The notes under the pieces are model-generated. The model was not told where the DNA came from. It was given only the letters and a program-made list of their open reading frames with translations, and did no database searches. Position numbers and translations under genes: made by a program. 20,342 nt of DNA from Propionibacteriaceae bacterium (GTDB lineage Bacteria > Actinomycetota > Actinomycetes > Propionibacteriales > Propionibacteriaceae): positions 1 through 20,342 of the forward strand of contig JAGXHS010000092.1 in the NCBI GenBank assembly GCA_024636075.1. Reading direction: 5' to 3'. Within the stretch, counting starts at the first letter, position 1. Every line of letters begins with the position of its first letter. Below, piece by piece: positions 7,100-13,715 of this stretch.

Positions 7100-7882
7100 T
7101 CAGGGCTGCCGCCAGCCGGACACCACCAACTCTGCCGTCCGGGGGCTGGCGGCCACCACCAGTCCGGGCGTCTTGCTCGTCGGACGGTAGCGGTCGCGGC
7201 TGAAGTGCATCACGTCACCTCCGAGTTCGCGAACCAGCAGGGCACCGGGGACGTGGTCCCATGGCTTGACGCTCTTGTAGACGAGGTAGTCCAGCTCGCC
7301 GGTGGCTATCCGCGGATAGTCCATTCCCACGCACCAGGCGCTGGATTCCACCGGCGCCAACGATCCTTCCGCCGTGAATCCGAGTCGGCTGCGCTTGGAG
7401 GTGACCCCTCGCGGCTGCTGTGGGATGGAGTCGGCGGTGCGAGGCGCCAACTGCACGCCGTCGCCCTGGACACCTGCGCCGTGCTCGGCCACATAGGAAT
7501 GGCCGTGCTGCGGCTGCCAGATCCAGGATCGGGTCGTTTCACCGCCGATCACTTCAGCAACCATCACTGCATGGTCGGGCGATCCGTTGACGAAGTTCCT
7601 GGTGCCGTCCACCGGGTCGATCAGGTAGACGGTGCCCTCACCAGCCAGTCGATCCACGATGTCCGGCTGGAGGAAGGCCGCCTCCTCACCCACAACGAGG
7701 CAACCGGGAACGCGACGCTGGATCTCTTCAGTGAGCGCCGCTTCGGCCTCTCTGTCCGCGACGGTGACGAAGTCGCCCGGCAGCTTCTGGTCGATGTCAC
7801 CGCTGGCAAGTTGCCGGAAACGTGGATCGACGATCTCGGCGCTCACCAGTTGGATCAGTTCGAGCATCTCCTCGGTGGTCAT
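7100..7882 (-). CDS. Inositol monophosphatase-family phosphatase
   Basis: A Mg2+-dependent, lithium-sensitive-type phosphatase fold (FIG superfamily), 260 residues. Metal-site motifs are E66 in VGEEAA, then DPVDGTRNF at 89-97 (D89, D92), and WDHVPGALLVRELGG from 208 (D209). Known members dephosphorylate inositol phosphate, histidinol phosphate, fructose bisphosphate or PAP; motifs do not separate these. The start MTTEEMLELIQ is preferred because the preceding 19 residues of the longer reading look non-coding. It is convergent with the MBL gene and lies 112 nt downstream of DUF3097 on the same strand. A link to the neighbouring sugar operon is only a guess. Confidence 0.88.
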   Translation of the reverse strand: MTTEEMLELIQLVSAEIVDPRFRQLASGDIDQKLPGDFVTVADREAEAALTEEIQRRVPGCLVVGEEAAFLQPDIVDRLAGEGTVYLIDPVDGTRNFVNGSPDHAVMVAEVIGGETTRSWIWQPQHGHSYVAEHGAGVQGDGVQLAPRTADSIPQQPRGVTSKRSRLGFTAEGSLAPVESSAWCVGMDYPRIATGELDYLVYKSVKPWDHVPGALLVRELGGDVMHFSRDRYRPTSKTPGLVVAASPRTAELVVSGWRQP

Positions 7883-7979
7883 GGACCCATTGTGGCGTAT
7901 CGGCCAGCCGGACCACCCCGATCGGAATGACCACCCCAACGCCGATGGGCCACTCCCGATGCCTTGATCAGGGAACCAG

Positions 7980-8014
7980 ACTGATCCAGATGATTCAGAA
8001 CTGATCCAGATGAT
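7980..8014. repeat. 20-bp tandem duplication across the DUF3097 stop codon
   Basis: A 15-base unit, ACTGATCCAGATGAT, occurs at 7980-7994 and again at 8000-8014, a period of 20 bp. The stop codon (7995-7997) lies between the copies, so the second copy encodes the last residues and the first lies just downstream. It looks like a slippage duplication. Confidence 0.8.
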
Positions 8015-8861
8015 CCTGGGTGACGAAGTCGATCAACCGCTCCACTTCGGTGGTCAGATGCGGGTCCAGATCGCGGAAGCTGGCCACCTTGGCCAGGATC
8101 GCACGCCACGCCCGAGCGACGTCAGCCTGGTCCTGGTGTGGCTGGCCGAGCGCGGCGAGAGTGCCCTTCTTCCAGTCCACGTCCATCGGCACCTCGGGCC
8201 ACTCGCGAATGCCGATCCGCTCCGGGCGCACCGCCTGCCAGATGTCGATGTAGTTGTGGCCGGTGATCATCACGTGGTCGCCGTAGCCGGATCGGGCCAC
8301 CTCTGCGGCGATTCGCGATTCCTTCGAGTTGGGCACCAGATGGTCGACGAGCACTCCGAGACGACGCCCCGTGGTCGGCCGGAACTCGGCCACGATCCCG
8401 ACCAGGTCATCGATGCCGCCGAGAAACTCGACCACCACCCCGACGTGGCGCAGGTCGTCACCCCACACCTTCTCAACCAGTTCGGCATCGTGGCGACCCT
8501 CGACGAAGATCCGGCTCGGCAACGCCACCTTGGCAGCGGCCTTTCCAGAGCTGCCCACCGCTCGGGAACCGGATGCGGTGTAGCGGGGTGACGACGCTGT
8601 GGAGCTGCCCGTCTTCGGTGGCACCCGCAGCGCCACTGGCTGACCCTCCAGCAGGAAGCCGGGACCCACCGGAAAACTGCGTCGTTTCTGTTTGCGGTCC
8701 TCCAGCACGACCACCCCGTTCTCCCAGCGCACCACGGCACCACAGAAGCCGGTCAGACCCTCTTCCACCACCATGCCCGGTTCGAGCACCACGTCGCGGG
8801 CCTGCTTGAGGTGCGCCTTTTGCCAGCCGGGTTTGAGGACATCGGATTGATAGCGGTTCAC
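7995..8861 (-). CDS. DUF3097 family protein with a Toprim-like core
   Basis: This 288-residue protein is conserved in Actinomycetota beside hemW; its function is unknown. It has an N-terminal small beta-rich part (residues about 25-80) and a low-complexity Ser/Ala linker (84-112). The core begins RIFVEGRHDAELVEKVWGDDL (118-138), followed by GVLVDHLVPNSKE (169-181). The E121/D125 and D173-H174 pattern resembles Toprim nucleic-acid enzymes (primases, topoisomerases, RNase M5), suggesting a metal-dependent nucleic-acid role (inference). The start is a GTG at 8861 with a -10-like hexamer eight bases upstream and no Shine-Dalgarno; hemW ends 24 nt before it. The 3' end carries a short tandem duplication. 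Confidence 0.88.
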   Translation of the reverse strand: MNRYQSDVLKPGWQKAHLKQARDVVLEPGMVVEEGLTGFCGAVVRWENGVVVLEDRKQKRRSFPVGPGFLLEGQPVALRVPPKTGSSTASSPRYTASGSRAVGSSGKAAAKVALPSRIFVEGRHDAELVEKVWGDDLRHVGVVVEFLGGIDDLVGIVAEFRPTTGRRLGVLVDHLVPNSKESRIAAEVARSGYGDHVMITGHNYIDIWQAVRPERIGIREWPEVPMDVDWKKGTLAALGQPHQDQADVARAWRAILAKVASFRDLDPHLTTEVERLIDFVTQDHLDQF

Positions 8862-8869
8862 GAGGGTCG

Positions 8870-8875
8870 AGGTTA
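8870..8875 (-). promoter_or_regulatory. Putative -10 of DUF3097, leaderless
   Basis: On the minus strand TAACCT ends eight bases before the GTG start at 8861, with no ribosome site between. It lies in the 24-nt gap after the hemW stop codon, so DUF3097 may be transcribed independently of hemW. Confidence 0.35.
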
Positions 8876-8885
8876 CCTGCGGGTG

Positions 8886-10112
8886 TCAGTCCAGCAGGTC
8901 GCGAACCACCGCATCCGCCAACAATCGACCCGCCAGGCTCAACACCAGACGATCGCCGCGACGCTCCAGCAATGCATCGTCGATGAAGCGAGCGAGGCGA
9001 CCGTGTTCGCTGGAACTCAGCACCGAGATGTCCAGGCCGTCGCGAAGCCGCAGCTCGAGCATCACCTGTTCCACCCGACGGTCCCCTGCGCACAGCACCT
9101 CGCGCCCGGCGCCGGGGCTGCCTCCTTCGGACAGCGCCGCTGCGTAGCTGCGCGGGTGCTTGCGGTTCCACCACCTGACGCCACCGATGTGGGAGTGTGC
9201 GCCGGGCCCAATTCCCCACCAGTTGTGGCTCAACCAGTACGCCATGTTGTGGCGGGCACGATGGCGCTCGCCGCGCGCGAAGTTGCTCACCTCGTACCAG
9301 TCGAGACCTGCGGCGGTGAGCAGCTCGTCGGTGAGCAGGTACTTGTCGGCCAGGTCGTCATCGTCGGTCATCGCCAACTCGCCGCGTCGTATTCGTCGAG
9401 CGAGACCGGTGCCCTCCTCCACGATCAATGCGTAGGCACTGATGTGTTCCGGGTCGGCTGCGAGAGCCGATTCAAGCGATCGGCGATAGCTGTCCAGAGT
9501 TTCGCCGGGTGTTCCGTAGATGAGATCCAGCGACACCTCCTCGAAACCAACCCGGTGGGCCAGTTCGGCTGCAGCCACCGCACGCCCGGGCGTGTGCACC
9601 CTGTCCAGCACCCGCAACACGCCTTGATCGGAGGACTGCATCCCCAGCGAGATCCGGTTCACCCCTCCGTCCAGCAAGCCTTCGAGCAGCTCCGCCGTGA
9701 CAGTCTCCGGGTTCGCCTCCGTGGTCACTTCCGCGTCGTCGGCCAGACCAAATGCGTCGCGGACATGCTGCACAAACCCGCCGAGCTGATCAGCCGACAG
9801 CAGCGTCGGCGTCCCACCACCGAAGAACACAGTCTGTGCCGGTGGCGCCGATCCCATCACGGAGGCGGCGAGATCCAGTTCCCGGTGGGCCGCTGCCAGG
9901 TAGGACCCGATGCTGGAGCCCTGCAGTTCGTTGGCGGTGTACGTGTTGAAGTCGCAGTAGCCGCAGCGGGTGCGGCAGAACGGTACGTGCAGATACACGC
10001 TGAACGGTGTGCTGGCCAGCGTTTCCAGAGCTGATCGGGGCAACCGACCGTCCGCGGGAACCGGTTCGCCGAGAGGCACCGTGGATGGCACGTCGGCCAC
10101 TGTATGCCTCAT
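8886..10112 (-). CDS. hemW: Radical SAM heme chaperone HemW (formerly HemN-like)
   Basis: HemW binds heme and an iron-sulfur cluster and is thought to deliver heme to respiratory cytochromes; it lacks coproporphyrinogen dehydrogenase activity despite frequent annotation as such. The 408 residues carry the radical-SAM cluster motif CRTRCGYC (C46, C50, C53) in LHVPFCRTRCGYCDFNTYT. FFGGGTPT, typical of the HemN/HemW clan, and a C-terminal winged-helix domain (ELRLRDGLDISVL) are also present. The ATG at 10112 gives MRHTVADVPSTVPLGEPVPADG; a GTG seven codons in is an alternative, and neither has a strong ribosome site. It is divergent from the ABC importer. In related genomes it usually lies directly downstream of lepA, so the importer appears inserted between the two (recalled neighbourhood). 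Confidence 0.94.
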   Translation of the reverse strand: MRHTVADVPSTVPLGEPVPADGRLPRSALETLASTPFSVYLHVPFCRTRCGYCDFNTYTANELQGSSIGSYLAAAHRELDLAASVMGSAPPAQTVFFGGGTPTLLSADQLGGFVQHVRDAFGLADDAEVTTEANPETVTAELLEGLLDGGVNRISLGMQSSDQGVLRVLDRVHTPGRAVAAAELAHRVGFEEVSLDLIYGTPGETLDSYRRSLESALAADPEHISAYALIVEEGTGLARRIRRGELAMTDDDDLADKYLLTDELLTAAGLDWYEVSNFARGERHRARHNMAYWLSHNWWGIGPGAHSHIGGVRWWNRKHPRSYAAALSEGGSPGAGREVLCAGDRRVEQVMLELRLRDGLDISVLSSSEHGRLARFIDDALLERRGDRLVLSLAGRLLADAVVRDLLD

Positions 10113-10120
10113 CGGAAGAG

Positions 10121-10144
10121 GTTTCGCAAGACCTTGCGCGAAAC
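10121..10144. promoter_or_regulatory. Palindrome in the hemW-importer divergent region
   Basis: GTTTCGC, ten bases, GCGAAAC: perfect seven-base arms located 9 nt upstream of the hemW start codon. It could be an operator or a leader hairpin of hemW. Confidence 0.35.
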
Positions 10145-10153
10145 CACCGAGTT

Positions 10154-10167
10154 GTTAAAGTTTCAAC
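10154..10167 (+). promoter_or_regulatory. Candidate repressor operator of the ABC importer
   Basis: GTTAAAGTTTCAAC is an imperfect inverted repeat (GTT-AA / TT-AAC), 24 nt before the lipoprotein start and overlapping the expected -35 position. Its first 13 bases match the motif at 2617-2629 at 10 positions. The shape resembles operators of sugar-responsive repressors; the regulator is not in the window. Confidence 0.35.
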
Positions 10168-10179
10168 CAACATCGGGAT

Positions 10180-10185
10180 TAGGCT
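10180..10185 (+). promoter_or_regulatory. Putative -10 of the ABC importer operon
   Basis: TAGGCT ends six bases before the ATG at 10192, consistent with a leaderless transcript. No convincing Shine-Dalgarno is present. Confidence 0.4.
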
Positions 10186-10191
10186 GACGCA

Positions 10192-11475
10192 ATGAGTTTC
10201 TCACGACGCAACTTTCTCTTCCTGTCCGGCGGTATCGCCGCTGCCGCCGGTGTCACGGCCTGTGGCAGCGACGCCGGCATGGATTCATCCTCGGATTCCG
10301 GCGCATCGGGCGGAGCGGGAGGCAACGTGGCGCTGTCCCAGTGGTACCACGAGTACGGCGAGGAAGGCGTCGAGGCAGCAGTCAAGAGCTACGCCGCTGA
10401 CTACAAGGACGCCACGGTGACCGTCAAGTGGAACCCCGGCAACTACGACACCCTGATTCCGACGACGCTGCTCACCAACGACGTCCCGGACGTCTTCGAA
10501 TACGGCAACGGGCCCACCCTGGACATGATCCAGCAGGGACAGGTCGTCGACCTCACCGACACTCTCGGCGATGCCGTCAGCAAATTCAATCCGTCGGTGA
10601 TGAAGCGCCTCACCTTCCAGGACAAGGTGTGGTCCATCCCACAAACCGTCGACATGCAGCTGCTGTACTACCGCAAGTCGATGCTGGACAAGGCTGCAGT
10701 CGAGCCGCCGAAGACCATGACCGGCCTGGTCGAGGCAGCGAAGGCCGCCAAGGCCGCCGGGATGGGTGGGTTCTTCGCCGGCAACGACGGGGGCGTCGGG
10801 GTGCTGGCGAACATGCTGATCTGGTCATCAGGTCTGGAGCAACTGAACGCGGAACGCACCCAGGCGGGCTTCCTCGAGCCCGAATTCTACGCGGCGATCA
10901 GCGCCTACCGGGACTTCTTCAACTCCGGCGCCCTGGTGCAGAGCGCGTCCGCTGAGTGGTACGACGCTGCTGCCTTCATCAACGGCGAAGCCGGTTTGCA
11001 GTGGGGTGGCCTGTGGTCACTCACACAGGTGCGGGAAGCTCTCGGGGATGACTTCGGGGTGCTTCCCTTCCCGAAGATCGGTGACTCGGGCCGGGAGGCG
11101 GTTCCCTTCGGTGCGTTCAGCTCCTGCGTCACGGCCAAGGGCAAGAACGTCGACGCAGCCAAGCAGTTCGTCAAATGGCTGTGGGTCGACCAGACCGACA
11201 AGCAGGTCGACTTCTCCAACTCCTACGGCACGCACATTCCCGCCCAGCCCGACCTGGTACCCCGGGCCAGCAAGCTGTCAGAAGGCGCCGGCAAGGACGC
11301 CGCAACATTCGTGCGGAACTCCGGGTTCGCCTCGGACATCATGTGGACCGGCCCGCTGGGTGATGCCTTCAATGCTGCGGTGATCAATGTGGTGAAGAGG
11401 AATGCCGATCCACAGAAGGAGTTCGCCGCGGTTGGCACGAAGGCGAAAGCTGAACTGAAGCGCGTCAGCGGTTGA
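10192..11475 (+). CDS. Sugar ABC transporter substrate-binding lipoprotein
   Basis: Extracytoplasmic solute-binding protein of the CUT1/family-1 type (427 residues) that captures a sugar and presents it to the two permeases encoded next. The N-terminus SRRNFLFLSGGIAAAAGVTACGSD combines a twin-arginine-like motif (R5-R6), a hydrophobic stretch and a lipobox ending at C24, so it should be exported and lipid-anchored. A Ser/Gly-rich tether (to about residue 45) precedes the folded domain. Domain features include the aromatic WNPGNYDTL and DKVWSIPQTVDMQLLYYRKSML segments, usual in oligosaccharide and polyol binders. Its stop overlaps the permease start (TGATG). A candidate operator and -10 lie directly upstream. 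The ligand is unknown. Confidence 0.93.
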   Translation: MSFSRRNFLFLSGGIAAAAGVTACGSDAGMDSSSDSGASGGAGGNVALSQWYHEYGEEGVEAAVKSYAADYKDATVTVKWNPGNYDTLIPTTLLTNDVPDVFEYGNGPTLDMIQQGQVVDLTDTLGDAVSKFNPSVMKRLTFQDKVWSIPQTVDMQLLYYRKSMLDKAAVEPPKTMTGLVEAAKAAKAAGMGGFFAGNDGGVGVLANMLIWSSGLEQLNAERTQAGFLEPEFYAAISAYRDFFNSGALVQSASAEWYDAAAFINGEAGLQWGGLWSLTQVREALGDDFGVLPFPKIGDSGREAVPFGAFSSCVTAKGKNVDAAKQFVKWLWVDQTDKQVDFSNSYGTHIPAQPDLVPRASKLSEGAGKDAATFVRNSGFASDIMWTGPLGDAFNAAVINVVKRNADPQKEFAAVGTKAKAELKRVSG

Positions 11476-12425
11476 TGAGCCAGCTTCCTGCGTCCGCGCA
11501 GGGAGCGTCTTGGTGGCGCACCCTGCGCGGGTTTCAGGGCCGCAATCTGTGGTTCGCCGCGTTCGTGGCACCCTTCGTGCTCGGGTTGCTGGTCTTCGTG
11601 TACATCCCGATCGCGTGGAGCGCCTACCTTTCGTTCTTCGATGCCCGCAACACGATCAACCCGACACGGTTCGTCGGTCTGCAGAACTACCGGTACCTCC
11701 TCACTGACCCACTTTTCCAGAACTCATTGCTGGTGTTCATCGCCTTCGCCGGGTTCATCGTCCCGTTGACCTACGTCTGCTCACTCGGGTTGGCGTTGTT
11801 GTTGAACGGGTTGACGTGGGGCCAGGCTTTCTTCCGCTCGGCGTTCTTCATCCCCACTGCGTGTTCCTACGTGATTGCGGCGATGATCTGGCGACTCTCC
11901 TTCTTCAACGGTGCGCGTTTCTCGCTGGCCAACCAGTTGGTGAGAGGTGCCGGCGGCGACAACGTCAACTGGTTGGGTGGCACCAACTACTGGTACTGGC
12001 TGGTACTGGTGAGCTTGCGGCTGTGGCTGCAGGTCGGCTTCTACATGATCCTGCTGATCGCCGGGCTCAACCGCATCCCCACCGACACCTACGAAGCGGC
12101 GGCACTGGACGGGGCCACCGGATGGCGAACACTGCGCTACATCACCCTCCCCCAGTTGAGGGCCTCCACCGTCGCGGTATTGATGTTGTTGTTGATCGGC
12201 GCCTTCCAGGCCTTCGACGAGTTCTACAATCTGTTGGGCTCGATCAGCGGTTATCCGCCCTATGCGCGCCCGCCACTGGTGCACCTGTACCTGATCTCAT
12301 TGGGCGGACAGCAGCAGGATCTCGGTCTGGGCGGAGCCGGCACCATGATCGTCACCGCCCTCATCGTGTTCTTCGGGTTGACGCAGAACTGGTTGGTGAC
12401 CCGCGCGGACCGGAGGGCGGGCTGA
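11475..12425 (+). CDS. Sugar ABC transporter permease 1 (MalF-type)
   Basis: Inner-membrane permease subunit, 316 residues, with about six hydrophobic helices (first helix around LWFAAFVAPFVLGLLVFVYI). The cytoplasmic EAA loop reads YEAAALDGATGWRTLRYITLP, which docks the ATPase subunit. The ATG overlaps the lipoprotein stop by one base, and a TTG one codon upstream is not needed. Its stop overlaps the second permease in the same TGATG manner, so the three genes are translationally coupled. It is homologous to MalF/UgpA-like subunits. Confidence 0.93.
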   Translation: MSQLPASAQGASWWRTLRGFQGRNLWFAAFVAPFVLGLLVFVYIPIAWSAYLSFFDARNTINPTRFVGLQNYRYLLTDPLFQNSLLVFIAFAGFIVPLTYVCSLGLALLLNGLTWGQAFFRSAFFIPTACSYVIAAMIWRLSFFNGARFSLANQLVRGAGGDNVNWLGGTNYWYWLVLVSLRLWLQVGFYMILLIAGLNRIPTDTYEAAALDGATGWRTLRYITLPQLRASTVAVLMLLLIGAFQAFDEFYNLLGSISGYPPYARPPLVHLYLISLGGQQQDLGLGGAGTMIVTALIVFFGLTQNWLVTRADRRAG

Positions 12426-13264
12426 TGAGCAGGGCAGGGCTGAAGTCGTCACGAGCTGGTCTCCTCGTCCGGTACATCGTGCTGGTGGTGCTGTCGGTGT
12501 TCTTCCTGCTGCCCTTCTGGATCATGATCCGCAACGCCTTCTCAGATCGCGCCTGGATCACCGCAGCCCAATGGCACTGGCTGCCGAACCAGGTCAACGG
12601 CCGCACGCTGCGAAGCCTCTTCGCCGACGACAACCTCGCCATGGCGCGCACCATGGTGAATTCGGGCATCCAATCCGTCGGTCAGACCGTGCTCACCGTC
12701 TTCGTCGCTTTGTTGGCCGGGTACGCCTTTGCGCGTTTCAATCATCGGGTGGCCAGAGCCCTGCTCGGGTTGACCCTTTTCACCCTGATGGTCCCTGCGG
12801 CGGTCACCTTCGTGCCGTCGTTCGTGATGACCAGCCAGCTCGGATGGATCGATTCCTTCCGCGGCCTGATCATTCCCACCTTGTTCTCTGCCTTCGCCAC
12901 CTATCTGTTCCGTCAGCACTTCCTCGGCTTCCCGCAGGAACTGGAGGACGCCGCCCTGATCGACGGCGCCAACCAGTGGACCTCGTTCTGGCGGGTGGTG
13001 GTGCCGAACTCGATGGGCATCATCGGTGCTGTCGGCACCATCACCTTCATCGGTGCCTGGAATGCCTTCCTGTGGCCGTTGCTGGTGACCCGGGAGGACA
13101 CCCGGACGGTCCAGGTGACGTTGAGCCGCTTCATGACCTCCCAAGGAGTGAAGTATCCAGAACTGTTTGCCGGAGCGTTGGTGGCCACCATGCCTGTGGT
13201 GGTGGTGTTCCTGTTCCTGCAGCGCTATCTGGTCAAGGGCGTCGAGAGCTCCGGCATCGACTGA
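12425..13264 (+). CDS. Sugar ABC transporter permease 2 (MalG-type)
   Basis: Second membrane subunit, 279 residues, about six helices. The first helix is YIVLVVLSVFFLLPFWIMI, and the EAA-like loop is LEDAALIDGANQWTSFWRVVVPN. The C-terminus FLFLQRYLVKGVESSGID is typical of MalG-type proteins. The start overlaps the previous stop by one base. No ATP-binding subunit follows; an unlinked shared ATPase of the MsiK kind is presumably used, as in many actinobacterial CUT1 systems. Confidence 0.93.
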   Translation: MSRAGLKSSRAGLLVRYIVLVVLSVFFLLPFWIMIRNAFSDRAWITAAQWHWLPNQVNGRTLRSLFADDNLAMARTMVNSGIQSVGQTVLTVFVALLAGYAFARFNHRVARALLGLTLFTLMVPAAVTFVPSFVMTSQLGWIDSFRGLIIPTLFSAFATYLFRQHFLGFPQELEDAALIDGANQWTSFWRVVVPNSMGIIGAVGTITFIGAWNAFLWPLLVTREDTRTVQVTLSRFMTSQGVKYPELFAGALVATMPVVVVFLFLQRYLVKGVESSGID

Positions 13265-13270
13265 GCCGGA

Positions 13271-13314
13271 GGCCCCCCTGGTTCCGCGCTCCAGTCATGC
13301 AGGACAGGGGTGCC
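13271..13314 (+). terminator. Possible terminator hairpin after the ABC importer
   Basis: GGCCCCCCTG (13271-13280) pairs with CAGGGGTGCC (13305-13314) at nine of ten positions around a 24-nt loop, starting seven bases after the permease stop. There is no T-run and the loop is long, so the call is weak. Confidence 0.3.
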
Positions 13315-13324
13315 GCGGCAGTGG

Positions 13325-13330
13325 TACAGA
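13325..13330 (+). promoter_or_regulatory. Putative -10 of the small membrane protein gene, leaderless
   Basis: TACAGA (TACAGAT with the next base) ends six bases before the GTG start at 13337. No usable ribosome site is present; the GAGG there lies only one base from the start codon. Confidence 0.35.
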
Positions 13331-13336
13331 TGAGGT

Positions 13337-13714
13337 GTGAAACTGCCGATACATCCGCACCTGCTGATCCTGCGGAGCGCCACCACCGTCACCCTGAGTG
13401 CCCTCATCAGCCAGGCCGGGTGGGCCTCAGCAATGCTCGGCCGGGATCCCAGCTACCTACGGATGCACTCGATCGGAGCCTGGGTGGCGCTGTTCAGCTG
13501 CTGGGCGGCTGCCGGAATCTACACCGTTCTGCGCGCCACCGCGGGGCGGGTGCTGACCGTGTTGGCCTGGTCGCAGGCTGTCCTCGCCAGCTTCCAGTTC
13601 CTCGTCGGGCGGGCGTCCGTCGTGGACGTACACATCTTCTCCGGGATCCTGCTGGCCATGCTGGGCACGGCGCTGACCTCGTGGACGTACCGTCATCCCG
13701 CCCCCGAGGGATGA
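13337..13714 (+). CDS. Small four-helix integral membrane protein, unknown function
   Basis: A 125-residue hydrophobic protein with four predicted membrane segments, roughly at residues 9-30, 45-66, 72-92 and 97-119. Two histidines lie at helix starts (H44 in RMHSIGAW and H99 in DVHIFSGIL), a spacing seen in small heme- or quinone-associated membrane families. The overall pattern recalls DUF6220-like proteins, but that is a tentative memory match. The start is GTG with a -10-like hexamer six bases upstream. It is convergent with lepA, with a single base between the two stop codons. It has no obvious tie to the sugar importer upstream. Confidence 0.7.
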   Translation: MKLPIHPHLLILRSATTVTLSALISQAGWASAMLGRDPSYLRMHSIGAWVALFSCWAAAGIYTVLRATAGRVLTVLAWSQAVLASFQFLVGRASVVDVHIFSGILLAMLGTALTSWTYRHPAPEG

Positions 13715-13715
13715 C

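Noticed and set aside
8811..10034. 407-codon plus-strand frame antisense to hemW
   Set aside because: hemW has complete radical-SAM motifs; the antisense product has no recognisable features.
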